Source: Desulfosediminicola flagellatus (GTDB taxonomy: Bacteria; Desulfobacterota; Desulfobulbia; Desulfobulbales; Desulfocapsaceae). From it: 64,000 nt of DNA. Under the pieces are notes generated by a model that saw nothing but the letters and a program-made list of their open reading frames with translations, was not told the DNA's origin and made no database searches. The position numbers and the translations under genes are program-made. The stretch lies in NCBI RefSeq assembly GCF_005116655.2, contig NZ_CP050698.1, positions 2,262,501 through 2,326,500 on the forward strand. The letters are read 5' to 3'. Numbering within the stretch: position 1 is the first letter of the stretch; each line of letters starts with the position of its first letter. This document shows, piece after piece, positions 17,843 through 27,856 of this stretch.

Positions 17843-18874
17843 TTATTTATCGTTTACAACGAGTTGAGCAGAACTTTCACGGACCACCAGAAGCGGCTCA
17901 AGGACGATTCTGGATTGTGCCGTGTCTTTATCCTTAATCCTTTGCAAAAGAAGGGTGGCTCCTGTTTCACCCAACTCTCTTTTCGGCTGCGCGATCGTGC
18001 TTAGACTGGGGATTATCATTGAAGCCATTGCAATATCGTCAAAACCAACAATTGAAAGTTGATCAGGTACATGAATTTCCAATTGCCGTGCTGCTGCAAG
18101 TGCGCCAAAGGCCATAAGATCATTGCAAACAAAAACTGCCGTTGGTGGTTCCGGCTGATTCATCAGGCGCATGAGGCAATCGCCGCCGCTCTGACTTTTG
18201 AAATCACCTGTCTCGATCAATGTACTATCGATTGCAATCCCTTTTTCTTTGAGGGCTTGAATATATCCTTCAAGTCGTTGCGCACTCGGTGTTATTTGGC
18301 TTGAACCGGTTATGCAGCCTATTCGGGTATGGTCCAGATCAAGTAAATGTTTGGTAGCCTTATATCCGCCAGCCAGGTTATCGACAAGAACAGAATCACT
18401 GTTCAAGCTTTCGATGTCCCGGTCGATGATGACTTTCGGTATTTTTCCCTGATCGAGGAACTTGAGAGAGTCACTATCATTTCCTGTGGAAACGAGCACC
18501 ATCCCGTCGACCCCTTTTTCACGCAGTAATTTTATATAATTGTATTCTTTATCCGGGTCTCCGTCAGAATTGCAGAGGAAGACCGAGTACCCCTGTTTGT
18601 AACAATAGTCTTCAATGCCTCTTACAACTTCGGCAAAAAACGGATTGGTGTTGTCTGGGATAATCACTCCAAGACTGCCACTTGCTTTTGTGCGCAAACT
18701 TCTTGCCAGGCCGCTGGGCTGGTAATTCAATTCCCGGATGGCGTCATCCACACGTTTTACCAGGTCTTCGCTGACGAATCGTGTCTTATTGATTACGTGG
18801 GAGACTGTGGTAACAGATACCCCTGCCTTCTCAGCAACGTCTCGGATTGTACTTATATGTGAACTTCTTGCCAT
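17843..18874 (-). CDS. rbsR: LacI-family transcriptional regulator (RbsR-like)
   Basis: A 343-residue repressor. The helix-turn-helix TIRDVAEKAGVSVTTVSHVINK is at residues 9-30 with the hinge helix near LARSLRTKASG; the rest is a ribose-binding-protein-like effector domain (GVIIPDNTNPFFAEVVRGIE, and VGFDDIAMASMIIPSLST near the end). It is divergent from the rbsDACBK operon, and a 34-bp palindrome with a LacI-type core lies before rbsD. Control by ribose or its phosphate is the obvious inference. Confidence 0.88.
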   Translation of the reverse strand: MARSSHISTIRDVAEKAGVSVTTVSHVINKTRFVSEDLVKRVDDAIRELNYQPSGLARSLRTKASGSLGVIIPDNTNPFFAEVVRGIEDYCYKQGYSVFLCNSDGDPDKEYNYIKLLREKGVDGMVLVSTGNDSDSLKFLDQGKIPKVIIDRDIESLNSDSVLVDNLAGGYKATKHLLDLDHTRIGCITGSSQITPSAQRLEGYIQALKEKGIAIDSTLIETGDFKSQSGGDCLMRLMNQPEPPTAVFVCNDLMAFGALAAARQLEIHVPDQLSIVGFDDIAMASMIIPSLSTIAQPKRELGETGATLLLQRIKDKDTAQSRIVLEPLLVVRESSAQLVVNDK

Positions 18875-19050
18875 TGTACCTGCTATAATAAAATAATTTT
18901 TTATGCACTATCAGTATTTGCTTTCGCAACAATGGTACTGCCTTTTGCTGAGTTTCGGGAAAAAAACTAAATATTTGGAATAAATAAGCTATTTGCAGTA
19001 CCCATCTGCCTTCAGCGATATCAGCCTCCCAGGGCAATACCGGGCTCCTA

Positions 19051-19207
19051 GGAGGCTGTCCGACAATAGCCTTTCGAAGTCTATGCTATCTGCCCAAACT
19101 CTTCGGAATTTTCAAAAAATAATGCTCGCAATATCATCTATATGGCTGTGCTTATTTTGGGAAAATATCTCGATTATGACCAAAACCCCTATTCTCGGAC
19201 AACCTCC
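19051..19207 (-). mobile_element. MITE-like element, family 1, copy C
   Basis: A 157-bp element with inverted termini: GGAGGCTGTCCGACAATAG at the left and the inverse of GGAGGTTGTCCGAGAATAG at the right. TA precedes the left end. It holds no gene. It lies between the divergent rbsR and rbsD promoters. Confidence 0.75.
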
Positions 19208-19319
19208 TGGTTATGGTAGAATCATTTTTATGGAATGTACGCAAGAATAGAGTGGTAGAAAAGTCTTTTCTGGCTCTGTTGTTCAACGGAATAGATAAAA
19301 ACAGAAAAATAATAGCACT

Positions 19320-19353
19320 CAAAAGAAAACGTTTGCGCAAACGTTTTCTTTTG
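19320..19353. promoter_or_regulatory. 34-bp perfect palindrome, candidate RbsR operator
   Basis: Two perfect 17-base arms meet at the core CGTTTGCGCAAACG, which matches the general LacI-family operator form with central CG/GC symmetry. It lies 44 bases before the rbsD start and downstream of the likely promoter, a good position for repression. As RNA it would also form a long hairpin in the leader. Confidence 0.8.
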
Positions 19354-19396
19354 GGTATTTCTGAGCGTCGAACATAACAATAAGGGAGGAAAAACG

Positions 19397-19816
19397 GTGA
19401 AAAAAGGAACCTTACTGAACGGTCCCATCTCAAGGGTAATATCCCTGTTAGGGCATGGTGATTCCATATGCATCGCTGACGCAGGTCTTCCCATCCCTGA
19501 GGATGTGGAGCGCATTGATCTGGCAGTGACCCACGGGATGCCTCCGTTTCTTGCTATTGTAGAGGCGGTGGTCGCCGAACTTTGCGTTGAGCGTGTGGTA
19601 CTTGCAACCGAATTTGCTTTAACGAAGAGCGAGGTGCACACAGCCCTTTTAAAAATGTTTTCCTCACTGGAGTCGACTCAGGGAAATAACATCACTATAG
19701 ATGAATGTTCCCATGAAGAATTTAAAGAGCGCACTAGAAATTGTCGAGCCGTTATCCGAACCGGTGAGTGTACCCCTTATGCCAATGTCATACTCCATGC
19801 CGGAGTAACATTCTAG
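19397..19816 (+). CDS. rbsD: D-ribose pyranase
   Basis: A 139-residue enzyme that interconverts pyranose and furanose forms of ribose before phosphorylation. Family marks: GHGDSICIADAGLPIP with the catalytic histidine and aspartate region, the substrate segment DLAVTHGMPPF, and C-terminal RTGECTPYANVIL. GTG start after AAGGGAGGAAAAACG. First gene of the rbs operon. Confidence 0.95.
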   Translation: MKKGTLLNGPISRVISLLGHGDSICIADAGLPIPEDVERIDLAVTHGMPPFLAIVEAVVAELCVERVVLATEFALTKSEVHTALLKMFSSLESTQGNNITIDECSHEEFKERTRNCRAVIRTGECTPYANVILHAGVTF

Positions 19817-19827
19817 GAGAAGACACC

Positions 19828-21309
19828 ATGTCTTTATTACTGGAACTTCAGGCTGTTAATAAATCGTTTGGTCCTGTTGAGGTTCTCAAGGGTGTTAACT
19901 TCACCGTCACTTCGGGGAAAGTTACAGCGCTTGCCGGGGAGAACGGTGCCGGTAAATCAACCCTCATGAAGATTATTTCAGGCATTTATTCACGAAACGG
20001 CGGGACAATGTCCTATCTCGGTAAAGAGGTGACATTTAAAAATCCACGCCAGGCGATGACTGCCGGAATTGCCATAATCCATCAGGAGTTGAATCTGCTC
20101 ACGACAATGCGTGTCGGAGAAAATATCTTTTTAGGTCGGGAACCTGTAAACAATTTTGGAAAAATAGACTGGGAAACAGTACGATCTGAATCGGCACGAT
20201 GGCTCAAAGTATTGAAGCAGGACATAGATCCGGATACCATCCTCGGCTCACTCAGTATAGCGCAGCAGCAGATGGTGGAGATTGCCCGCGCACTCTCCTT
20301 AAATGCCCAGGTCATCATCATGGATGAGCCAACTGATGCACTTACCGATATCGAGACCGAGATCCTTTTCGAAGTTGTTGAAGAGTTACGGGATCAGGGG
20401 AAAGGGCTGGTTTTTATTTCCCATCGTTTAGGTGAGATCTTTCGACTATGTGACGACGTTGCCATTCTTCGAGATGGTGTGATGGTGCATCAGGGGCCGG
20501 TGACAGAATTAGACGAGGATGATCTGATTCGCCACATGGTTGGCCGTGAACTATCCAGCCAATATCCTTACACGCAAGTTGAGTCGGGAGAAATTCGTTT
20601 ACAGGTAAATGGGTTAACCTCCAAAGGCTTTAGCGATGTCTCGTTTTCTGGTTGTGCCGGCGAAGTCGTTGGCTTTGCCGGGCTTGTGGGTGCAGGCCGA
20701 ACAGAGCTTGCCAAAACCTTATTTGGAGCACAAAGAGCTTTGGCTGGTGATGTTTATATAGACGGTGAAAAAGTGTCAATCCACACTCCCCACCAGGGCG
20801 TACTTGCAGGTATCGGCTACGTGACAGAAGATCGCAAGCATGAAGGTCTGATCCAGTCCCAGGGTTTGCAGAGCAACATGTCTCTTACGGGATTGAAACG
20901 TTTTACAGGTCCTACAGGTCATCTTAAAAAAAAGGAAGAACGCCGGATTATAGGCGAATATATTCGGGCTTTTTCCATAAAGACCCATTCGATAGACTCA
21001 ATCGTCTCGGAGTTGAGCGGTGGTAATCAGCAGAAGGTTTCTATTGCCAAATCACTCCTGCCCGAACCGCGTATTCTTATACTGGATGAACCTACCCGTG
21101 GCGTGGATGTTGGCGCAAAACGGGAAATCTATACACTTATTAACGAACTGAAACAGAAGGGCCTCTGTATCTTGTTGATGTCTTCCGACATGCCTGAGTT
21201 ACTTGGTATTTCCGATCGAATTCTGGTGTTGTCGCGAGGCAGGCTAACAGGTGAGTTTTCACGCAGCGAGGTCACACAGGAATCTATCATGCGTTGTGCA
21301 GTGGCTTGA
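19828..21309 (+). CDS. rbsA: Ribose ABC transporter ATPase
   Basis: A 493-residue protein with two fused ABC domains. The ATG at 19828 follows TAGGAGAAGACACC. Domain 1 has Walker A GENGAGKST, signature LSIAQQQM and Walker B IIMDEPTDALTD. Domain 2 has the usual degenerate Walker A (GLVGAGRTE) and a normal signature LSGGNQQKVSIAK with ILDEPTRGVDVG. It powers ribose uptake through RbsC and is 11 bases after rbsD. Confidence 0.95.
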   Translation: MSLLLELQAVNKSFGPVEVLKGVNFTVTSGKVTALAGENGAGKSTLMKIISGIYSRNGGTMSYLGKEVTFKNPRQAMTAGIAIIHQELNLLTTMRVGENIFLGREPVNNFGKIDWETVRSESARWLKVLKQDIDPDTILGSLSIAQQQMVEIARALSLNAQVIIMDEPTDALTDIETEILFEVVEELRDQGKGLVFISHRLGEIFRLCDDVAILRDGVMVHQGPVTELDEDDLIRHMVGRELSSQYPYTQVESGEIRLQVNGLTSKGFSDVSFSGCAGEVVGFAGLVGAGRTELAKTLFGAQRALAGDVYIDGEKVSIHTPHQGVLAGIGYVTEDRKHEGLIQSQGLQSNMSLTGLKRFTGPTGHLKKKEERRIIGEYIRAFSIKTHSIDSIVSELSGGNQQKVSIAKSLLPEPRILILDEPTRGVDVGAKREIYTLINELKQKGLCILLMSSDMPELLGISDRILVLSRGRLTGEFSRSEVTQESIMRCAVA

Positions 21310-21320
21310 GGAGTCGTATC

Positions 21321-22265
21321 ATGAATGTCAAACAGTTTGCTTCCGATAATAAATCGCTCATAGGGTTGCTGGTCCTGATGTTTTTGGTCTCGCTGGTCAG
21401 CCCGAGTTTTTTGAGCATTGATAACCTGCTCAATATCCTTCGCCAAACGTCTATCAACGGCATCATCGCAATGGGTATGACCTTTGTAATACTCACTGCC
21501 GGTATCGATCTCTCCGTTGGTTCAGTTCTTGCCCTTTCCGGTGCGGTCTGTGCCAGCATGATTGCAGCTGACGTCAGCCTGCCACTGGCTCTGGTGGGAA
21601 CCCTTGCTGTAGGTGCCGCATTGGGTGCAGCCAATGGCGCGGTTATAAGTTTTTTTGGGGTACAGCCTTTCATTGCCACACTTGTTGGCATGACCATGGT
21701 GCGAGGCGCCACGCTGGTCTTTTGTAGCGGTAGACCAATTTCTACCGGCGATTTCGATGTTGCGGAATCGTTTTATAATCTAGGTGGTGGCTATATATTC
21801 GGGATTCCGAATCCGGTAATCATTGCATTCATTGTGTTTGTTGTATGCTGGTATGTACTTAACCATACCCGAACCGGCCGCTATGTCTATGCACTTGGCG
21901 GTAATGAACAGGTTGCCAGACTTTCCGGTGTTAACGTAAACCGGATAAAGATGGCGGTTTACATGATCTCCGGTGTGCTGGCAGCTCTTGCCGGTATTAT
22001 CCTTACCGCCCGTCTGGAATCAGCCCAACCAACAGCCGGACTTGCTTATGAGCTTGATGCCATTGCTGCTGTTGTTCTAGGCGGAACAAGCCTCATGGGT
22101 GGTAAAGGAAGAATTTTTGGTACCATTGTCGGAGCTCTTATTATCGGAGTGCTCAATAATGCTCTCAATCTTATGGATGTTTCATCGTACTTTCAAATGA
22201 TCGCCAAGGGTGCGGTCATTCTACTTGCCGTGGTCATCGACAGCCGCGGTAAATCAACCAATTAA
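21321..22265 (+). CDS. rbsC: Ribose ABC transporter permease
   Basis: A 314-residue permease with eight to ten membrane segments. The ATG at 21321 is used because GAGGAG lies upstream and the protein then begins like other RbsC proteins. Motifs include MTFVILTAGIDLSVGSVLAL and the C-terminal AIAAVVLGGTSLMGGKGR. It follows rbsA by 11 bases and forms the channel of the RbsABC importer. Confidence 0.95.
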   Translation: MNVKQFASDNKSLIGLLVLMFLVSLVSPSFLSIDNLLNILRQTSINGIIAMGMTFVILTAGIDLSVGSVLALSGAVCASMIAADVSLPLALVGTLAVGAALGAANGAVISFFGVQPFIATLVGMTMVRGATLVFCSGRPISTGDFDVAESFYNLGGGYIFGIPNPVIIAFIVFVVCWYVLNHTRTGRYVYALGGNEQVARLSGVNVNRIKMAVYMISGVLAALAGIILTARLESAQPTAGLAYELDAIAAVVLGGTSLMGGKGRIFGTIVGALIIGVLNNALNLMDVSSYFQMIAKGAVILLAVVIDSRGKSTN

Positions 22266-22288
22266 ATTGAAGTAAAGAGGAGAATCCA

Positions 22289-23170
22289 ATGAAGAAGCTT
22301 TTGCAACTGACCGCTGCTGCCGCTGTGCTTGCCGCCAGTACACTAACTGCTCAAGCGCAGGATTCGATGGCTTTAGTCGTGTCGACCCTGAATAACCCGT
22401 TTTTTGTTACCCTTAAAGAAGGTGCCGAAACCAAAGCAAATGAACTGGGGTATAAACTGATGGTCCTGGATTCTCAGAATGACCCTGCAAAAGAGTTGGC
22501 CAATGTAGAGGATGTTCTTAATAAAAAAATTGCCCTGTTGATGATTAACCCGACTGATTCAGATGCAGTTCGCAGTGCAATCAAGGCGGCTAATCGTAAG
22601 GACGTGCCGGTTGTGACTCTGGATCGTGGAGCTAACGGTGGCAAGGTTGTTTCTCACGTTGCTTCCGACAACGTGCTTGGCGGGGAGATGGCAGGCAAAC
22701 TGATCATCGAAACCCTTAAAGGCAAAGGAAAGGTTGTAGAACTTCAGGGCGTTCCGGGTACTTCTGCAGCCCGAGATCGTGGTGATGGTTTCAATAAGGC
22801 GCTCAAGGCGGCTGAAGGTCTTGAAGTTGTAGCAAGTCAGCCAGCCGATTTTGATCGTACCAAAGGACTGAACGTAATGGAGAATATTCTCCAGGCTCAG
22901 CCGGAAATCGATGCGGTTTTCGCGCACAATGACGAAATGGCCCTTGGTGCAATCAAGGCAATACAGGCAGCCAAGCGTGACATCCTGGTTGTAGGTTTTG
23001 ACGGTACCGATGATGGTGTAAAAGCTGTTCAGGATGGCTCTATGCTTGCTACTGTTGCCCAGCAGGCTGGCAAGATCGGTGAGATCGGTGTTGAAACTGC
23101 AGATAAGGTCTTGAAAGGTGGTCAGGTCGAAGAATATACACCTGTTGCGTTGAAGCTTATTACAAAGTAA
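22289..23170 (+). CDS. rbsB: Ribose-binding periplasmic protein
   Basis: A 293-residue protein with a signal peptide cleaved near TAQAQDS. It follows the RbsB pattern: [19 protein letters not shown] at the start of the fold, [35 protein letters not shown] in the sugar site and a FDGTDDGV segment near the end. AAAGAGGAGAATCC precedes ATG. It captures ribose for RbsAC. Confidence 0.95.
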   Translation: MKKLLQLTAAAAVLAASTLTAQAQDSMALVVSTLNNPFFVTLKEGAETKANELGYKLMVLDSQNDPAKELANVEDVLNKKIALLMINPTDSDAVRSAIKAANRKDVPVVTLDRGANGGKVVSHVASDNVLGGEMAGKLIIETLKGKGKVVELQGVPGTSAARDRGDGFNKALKAAEGLEVVASQPADFDRTKGLNVMENILQAQPEIDAVFAHNDEMALGAIKAIQAAKRDILVVGFDGTDDGVKAVQDGSMLATVAQQAGKIGEIGVETADKVLKGGQVEEYTPVALKLITK

Positions 23171-23241
23171 ACGGACGAAAAGATCGTGTTGATGGGGAGG
23201 CCTTAGCTTCCCCATTTTCTTCCTGAAAATTGAGGTGCATT

Positions 23242-24165
23242 GTGGCCATTGTTGTCTTCGGTTCCATTAATATTGATCTGGTAACATATAGTCAAACACT
23301 TCCCCGACCGGGTGAGACGTTGCATGGCAAGAGTTATGCGATTGGCCTGGGTGGAAAAGGATGCAATCAGGCTGCAGCAGTTGCTGCATTAAACGGAGAT
23401 GTACGGCTTGTGGGCCGGATTGGTACCGATGATTTTGGTCGTACAGCCACAGCACTGCTTCGGGAAAACAGTGTTCCCACCAAACACATAACTGTTGATA
23501 ATACCACAAATACCGGATTGGCAGTTATCGGTGTCGATGGTGATGGCCAGAACTGTATCACCGTAATCGGTGGCGCCAACATGGCCATAAATGAACAGGA
23601 TGTTCATTCCAACCAATCTCTGTTTGAAAAGGCAGAGCTATTACTGCTGCAAATGGAGATCCCGCTCAGTGCGGCTATGCAGGCTGCCGATCTGGTTCGT
23701 TCAGCTGGTGGTAGAGTTATTTTTGATCCGGCACCAGCTCCCAAAGATGGGCTTCCAGCAGAAGTACTGGAACGGATCGATATTATCACTCCAAATGAAA
23801 CAGAGACTGAATTGTTGACGGGGATTTACCCATCAGATGAAACTGAAGCTGCCAGGGCTGCACAAATACTGCTCGACAAGGGTGTGCAGGTTGTATTAGT
23901 GAAGATGGGAGCACGCGGTGTCTGCTATTGTTCCAGAGATAAGAATCTCTACATCCCTCCATTTCAAGTAACACCAATAGATACGGTGGCGGCCGGGGAT
24001 TGTTTTAACGGTGGCCTGGCTTATGCGCTTTCGAAAGGCCGAGAAATCGAAGATGCTGTACGATTTGCTTCTGCCTGTGGAGCCTTATCAACCACGAAGG
24101 CCGGGGCCTCGTCTTCCACTCCAACTCTTGATGAGGTAGAGAGTTTTCTAAAAGCGAGTAGCTAG
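23242..24165 (+). CDS. rbsK: Ribokinase
   Basis: A 307-residue PfkB-family kinase forming ribose 5-phosphate. The GTG at 23242 after GAGGTGCATT gives a start (MAIVVFGSINIDLV) like known ribokinases. Motifs are GGKGCNQAAAVAAL in the sugar site, DPAPAP, TPNETE and the ATP/anion-hole motif DTVAAGDCFNGGLAYAL; the usual TGAGD is VAAGD here, as in some ribokinases. It closes the rbs operon. Its TAG stop is partly built by the adjacent repeat. Confidence 0.94.
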   Translation: MAIVVFGSINIDLVTYSQTLPRPGETLHGKSYAIGLGGKGCNQAAAVAALNGDVRLVGRIGTDDFGRTATALLRENSVPTKHITVDNTTNTGLAVIGVDGDGQNCITVIGGANMAINEQDVHSNQSLFEKAELLLLQMEIPLSAAMQAADLVRSAGGRVIFDPAPAPKDGLPAEVLERIDIITPNETETELLTGIYPSDETEAARAAQILLDKGVQVVLVKMGARGVCYCSRDKNLYIPPFQVTPIDTVAAGDCFNGGLAYALSKGREIEDAVRFASACGALSTTKAGASSSTPTLDEVESFLKASS

Positions 24166-24300
24166 GAAGCTGTCCGACAATGGCCTTTCGAAGGCTACGC
24201 TATCTGCCCAAACTCTTCGACATTTCCAAAAAACAATGCTCGCAATATCAAATATATGACTGTGCTTATTTTTTTTAAATGTCTCGATTTTAAAAAGTAA
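24166..24300 (-). mobile_element. MITE-like element, family 1, copy D (right end lost)
   Basis: From GGAAGCTGTCCGACAATGGC onward this matches copy C through the ATCTGCCCAAACTCTTCG and GCTCGCAATATCA blocks, then diverges at about 24300 without the second terminus. TA plus its first base form the rbsK stop TAG (24163-24165). The rest of the gap to 24441 shows no gene. Confidence 0.7.
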
Positions 24301-24441
24301 GGGGTCGCGTCTTTGCTTGACTCATCTAACAGGTAAAGTTCTCATGGATGTCGCCTTTTACCAAAGTATATATATACATGTATAGTCAACAGGAGGGAGT
24401 CCGAGAGTATACATTTGGTTCATGCAGCACCATACTTCTGC

Positions 24442-25953
24442 TTAACATCTCATGCCTTTTGTCGGCATTTTCTTAAGCAACAACACAGTGCAAACAAGGC
24501 AGAGCAACGTCGCTCCGAAAATAATCCAGAAAACCATCGACATCGCGTTCGATACTGCCAACTCTAGAAGAGCTTTACTCTGTTCATTCAGCATTTGCCT
24601 GAATTCCTCGCGAAAAAGATTCTCCAGACTTTTATGCAGCAGATCCATAATCGAGGATGGAATCATAGCAGAAGACTCTTGCAGATTATTAAGTAACCCG
24701 TTTGTCGCCACTCCACCACAAATACCCACGCCGATCGTTCCGCCAAGAGTCCTGGAAAACTGGTGAAAGGAAGTCGCCACTCCCAGATTAACATTGGAAA
24801 GATCTGCTTGTACCAGCAATAGGGTGGACAGAGTGACAAATCCCATACCTAGACCGGCTAGCAGAAAGACCATGAAGCAGACGACCAGCGAGGTCTGCGG
24901 GGTAAAAAACAGCATAGCCGAGCTGCTGATCACCAGTATACCCCCACCCAGTACGGCAGCCTGTTTGCTGCCTGTGCCGTCAACGAATCGTCCTAACACA
25001 AGAGAACCTGCTGACCATCCAAGGCTCAGGGAGAGCATGGTTAGTCCCACCTGCATGGGGGATTGGCCCAATGCCCCTTCTATAAAGAGTGGAACATAGG
25101 CAAAGAGCGAAAAAATTGCAAAGCTGGCGCAGAATGCAGCGCCATTGCCAAGGGCAAAGACTGGCCGGGCGAAAAAGCGCAAGTCGAGCACAGGATCTGC
25201 AGCTCGTTTTTCAATGACTATAAAAAGCACTGCAAAAATCGCAGACAGAACACCGAGCCCTAGTATTTCGCTGGACAACCAGCTGTAATTCCGTCCACCG
25301 GTGATGAAGATGGTCAGAAAAGAAAGAATAAAACAGGAAAGACAGGTAATACCTGCAATGTCCAACCGTACCTTTTTCGGGGTAGGGGCCTGTTGCGGCA
25401 GGCAGCGACCTATTGTTGCCAAGGATGCGAGCGCCAGCGGCACATTGAGAAAAAAGATCCATCTCCAGGAGACATAGGTGACGATAACGCCGCCTAAGGT
25501 CGGGCCGATAATCGAGGAAATTCCCCAGACAGAACTGGCAAAAGACAGCGTCTTGCCGCGTTCACCTGGGGGAGAAATATCCGAAAGCACGATATATACC
25601 AGAGCAAAGATTCCTCCCGCACCGATTCCCTGAAATACCCTGGCACTGATGAGGATACTCATGGACGGCGCCGCACCGGCAGCAAACGAGGCCAGCAGAA
25701 AAACGGTGATAGAAAAGAGGAAGAGCCTTCTGGTGGAGTATCGGTCGGCAAGCTTGCCGAAAACAGGCAGGGACACTGCCCGGGCAAGAAAATACGCGGA
25801 ATAGACCCAACTGTACAGAGTCAGTCCTCCGAGATCGGTGACTATAGAAGGCATTGCCGCACTGATAATCAGGGCATCGAGGGCTCCTAGGAAAAGTGCC
25901 ATAAGTGCGGCAATAATGATAAATGGCCGGTTTTGCAGAGTGAGTTCATTCAT
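24442..25953 (-). CDS. MFS drug/metabolite exporter, 14-helix (DHA2) type
   Basis: A 503-residue inner-membrane transporter of the EmrB/QacA type. The N-terminal FLGALDALIISAAMPSIVTDLGG matches the DHA2 motif, GKLADRYSTRRLFL is MFS motif A and GPTLGGVIVTYVSWRWIFFLNVP is motif C plus the family's WRWIFFINVP signature. Fourteen helices are likely. It lies downstream of the radical SAM gene on the same strand, 289 bases away with a repeat between, so it could export the modified peptide, although it may equally be a general efflux pump. Confidence 0.92.
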   Translation of the reverse strand: MNELTLQNRPFIIIAALMALFLGALDALIISAAMPSIVTDLGGLTLYSWVYSAYFLARAVSLPVFGKLADRYSTRRLFLFSITVFLLASFAAGAAPSMSILISARVFQGIGAGGIFALVYIVLSDISPPGERGKTLSFASSVWGISSIIGPTLGGVIVTYVSWRWIFFLNVPLALASLATIGRCLPQQAPTPKKVRLDIAGITCLSCFILSFLTIFITGGRNYSWLSSEILGLGVLSAIFAVLFIVIEKRAADPVLDLRFFARPVFALGNGAAFCASFAIFSLFAYVPLFIEGALGQSPMQVGLTMLSLSLGWSAGSLVLGRFVDGTGSKQAAVLGGGILVISSSAMLFFTPQTSLVVCFMVFLLAGLGMGFVTLSTLLLVQADLSNVNLGVATSFHQFSRTLGGTIGVGICGGVATNGLLNNLQESSAMIPSSIMDLLHKSLENLFREEFRQMLNEQSKALLELAVSNAMSMVFWIIFGATLLCLVCTVLLLKKMPTKGMRC

Positions 25954-26010
25954 ATCGATAAAATGTACTATCGACCGGTTGTACTAGCAATAAGGAAGTA
26001 TGAATTTGCC

Positions 26011-26135
26011 TAAGAGGTTATCCGAGAATGGCCTTTTCTCCAAACTCTTCGGAAGTTTCAAAAAATAATTCTCTAAATATCATGCACATGACTGCTGTTG
26101 TCTATCTGAAACTCTATCAGTAGCTCGGATAATGA
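26011..26135 (-). mobile_element. MITE-like element, family 1, degenerate copy E
   Basis: TAAGAGGTTATCCGAGAATGG, then CTCCAAACTCTTCGGAAGTT and AAAAAATAATTCTC, follow copies C and D with an internal deletion. A faint right end (CTCGGATAATG) is visible near 26125. It lies between the MFS gene and the radical SAM gene. Confidence 0.5.
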
Positions 26136-26242
26136 CCCGATTACATCTATCGATGTGATCTCTTGCCGACAGGGAAAAGTGGAACAGAAAATGGTGAAAA
26201 AGGTGTCAGAGAGGAGGGCTTTCAAGAGCGAGATCGCTTCTA

Positions 26243-27796
26243 CTATTGATCAATAAAGCAATAGGGATCAAGGTCAGTAAGGCTTTTCTTGCCAAAGCCG
26301 TGAGTGACTGCAAGGCATCCGCCGCATACCGGTCGAATCTTACAACTATGGCAGGCACTGGTTCCCAATCTATATCTCTGGGCTATATCATTCTCATATA
26401 TTGTATTAAAATTGTGGTGTTTGATGTTGCCTAGCAGGGAAGGGAACTTTCGGCAGGCATGTACTTGCCCGTCAGGCAGGAGAGAAACAAAATTGAAAGC
26501 TGCCCCGCATCCATGGCCTGTGCATCCGCCTGTCAACTCAGTACCTTGGTTTAAATTAATGAGATTAAATAGATTGTCTTTTAATCTCATGGTTGAGTTA
26601 TTCTCTGCCGCCGCTCTGTATGATTTGAGAAAATGACTAAATTCATCTGGATTTACGGAAAGAAGAGATGCGCCATCTCCGACCATTGCCAGTCGGTTAA
26701 ATGTGAAAAGATCTACTCTTTTTTGCAGATACTCAGCGAGAGGGATTACCTGGTCCTGATTGGCTCTGGTAAGCGTGAGCATGACCATGGAGTAAATATC
26801 AAGATCTTTAAGAACTTCCAGAAATCGTATCACTCTTTCAAAATACCCCTCTCCCCGAATATAGTCATTGTGCTGAGACATACCTTCCAGGCTCACCTGA
26901 AAAAACTCGGGCATTTGTATGTCAATAATGCGCTCAAGTGTATTTCGGGATACTGGATTACCAAGGATCGCTGTCATCAAACCCCTTTCGCTGGCGGCAC
27001 GATACAGTTCGAAAAAGTGAGGATGCAGTAAAGGGTTTCCCCCGGTGAAACTGACCTGGCCTGCTACGTTATACTGTTTGCAGAACTCGTAAAACTGGTT
27101 GAGTATTTCCTCTCCTGTGTTGAGAGTTACCTCCTCTCGTTCCGTCCTGTCATAGCAGTGACGACAGTGAAGATCGCAGGCTTGGGTAATGTGCCATTGT
27201 AAGGTGAACACGTTAGACGTGAGGAAGCGTTCATACCCGGAACTGTCAGCACAAAAAGTAGGTGGTCGTGTAATTTTTGATGCTGGTTTTACGATGATCC
27301 TTTTGGAGACTGCCAAGGTCAAGATGTTTTGAAGAAGAGCAACAGGCACACTGGTTTCTTTTGCGAGCCTGAGTATATCAAGATCTTCGGTCACTATTTT
27401 GAGTGCCAATAGACTATGACTGTCGGGGGTTACGACTTCTGCCAGAGTGCCAGGGCGTTGCGGGATGATCAGTATCAGGGATTTCTGTTTTTCTGGTTCG
27501 ACAGCATTACCGCACAGGAGCTCCGGGATCCCAGACCAGGAGACTTCAATCAGTTCAACCCCGGGTCGAATCTGCCATGTGTTTAATTCTTCTGGTAATG
27601 AGGGAGGACTTTGATGAAGCCGATCTCGCAGTAATTCGACCTCGACAAGTTCAAGAAGGAAAGGATATTTCTCCAGCAGCACGGCGTTGGCTTGTATTCT
27701 TTCAGGTAACTCTTTGAGATGAGTGCATGTGAAGTTGTCTGGAAGAAATGTCGTCGTTACTGGTAGACGGCTATGAAGAGTTGTTCTTACCATCAT
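26243..27796 (-). CDS. sbtM: Radical SAM/SPASM peptide maturase, SbtM-like (selenobiotic type)
   Basis: About 517 residues, counted from the ATG at 27796; the frame is open to a TTG at 27826, but that codon abuts the terminator hairpin, so the later ATG is preferred even though its ribosome site is weak. A 190-residue N-terminal region, including a winged-helix-like stretch that may bind the leader peptide, precedes the radical SAM core with CX3CX2C (Cys 207, 211 and 214 in CDLHCRHC) and the SAM-binding GGNP. The C-terminal SPASM part has cysteines in CTGHGCG, HACRKFPSLLGN, CHSCKIRPVCGGC and DPYC for extra Fe-S clusters. Such enzymes modify ribosomal peptides. The upstream gene encodes a peptide with three UGA codons, matching the SbtA/SbtM pairs described from Geobacter (family name from memory). 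Confidence 0.88.
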   Translation of the reverse strand: MMVRTTLHSRLPVTTTFLPDNFTCTHLKELPERIQANAVLLEKYPFLLELVEVELLRDRLHQSPPSLPEELNTWQIRPGVELIEVSWSGIPELLCGNAVEPEKQKSLILIIPQRPGTLAEVVTPDSHSLLALKIVTEDLDILRLAKETSVPVALLQNILTLAVSKRIIVKPASKITRPPTFCADSSGYERFLTSNVFTLQWHITQACDLHCRHCYDRTEREEVTLNTGEEILNQFYEFCKQYNVAGQVSFTGGNPLLHPHFFELYRAASERGLMTAILGNPVSRNTLERIIDIQMPEFFQVSLEGMSQHNDYIRGEGYFERVIRFLEVLKDLDIYSMVMLTLTRANQDQVIPLAEYLQKRVDLFTFNRLAMVGDGASLLSVNPDEFSHFLKSYRAAAENNSTMRLKDNLFNLINLNQGTELTGGCTGHGCGAAFNFVSLLPDGQVHACRKFPSLLGNIKHHNFNTIYENDIAQRYRLGTSACHSCKIRPVCGGCLAVTHGFGKKSLTDLDPYCFIDQ

Positions 27797-27831
27797 TGGT
27801 ATACCGACTGATTGACTTGAAAACAATTGAA

Positions 27832-27856
27832 AAGCCGGTATAGATAATACCGGCTT
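27832..27856 (-). terminator. Hairpin between the selenopeptide and radical SAM genes
   Basis: On the minus strand AAGCCGGTAT pairs perfectly with ATACCGGCTT around a five-base loop and is followed by TTCAATTGTTTTC. It would end most transcripts after the peptide gene and let a fraction read through into the maturase, giving peptide excess over enzyme. Confidence 0.7.
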
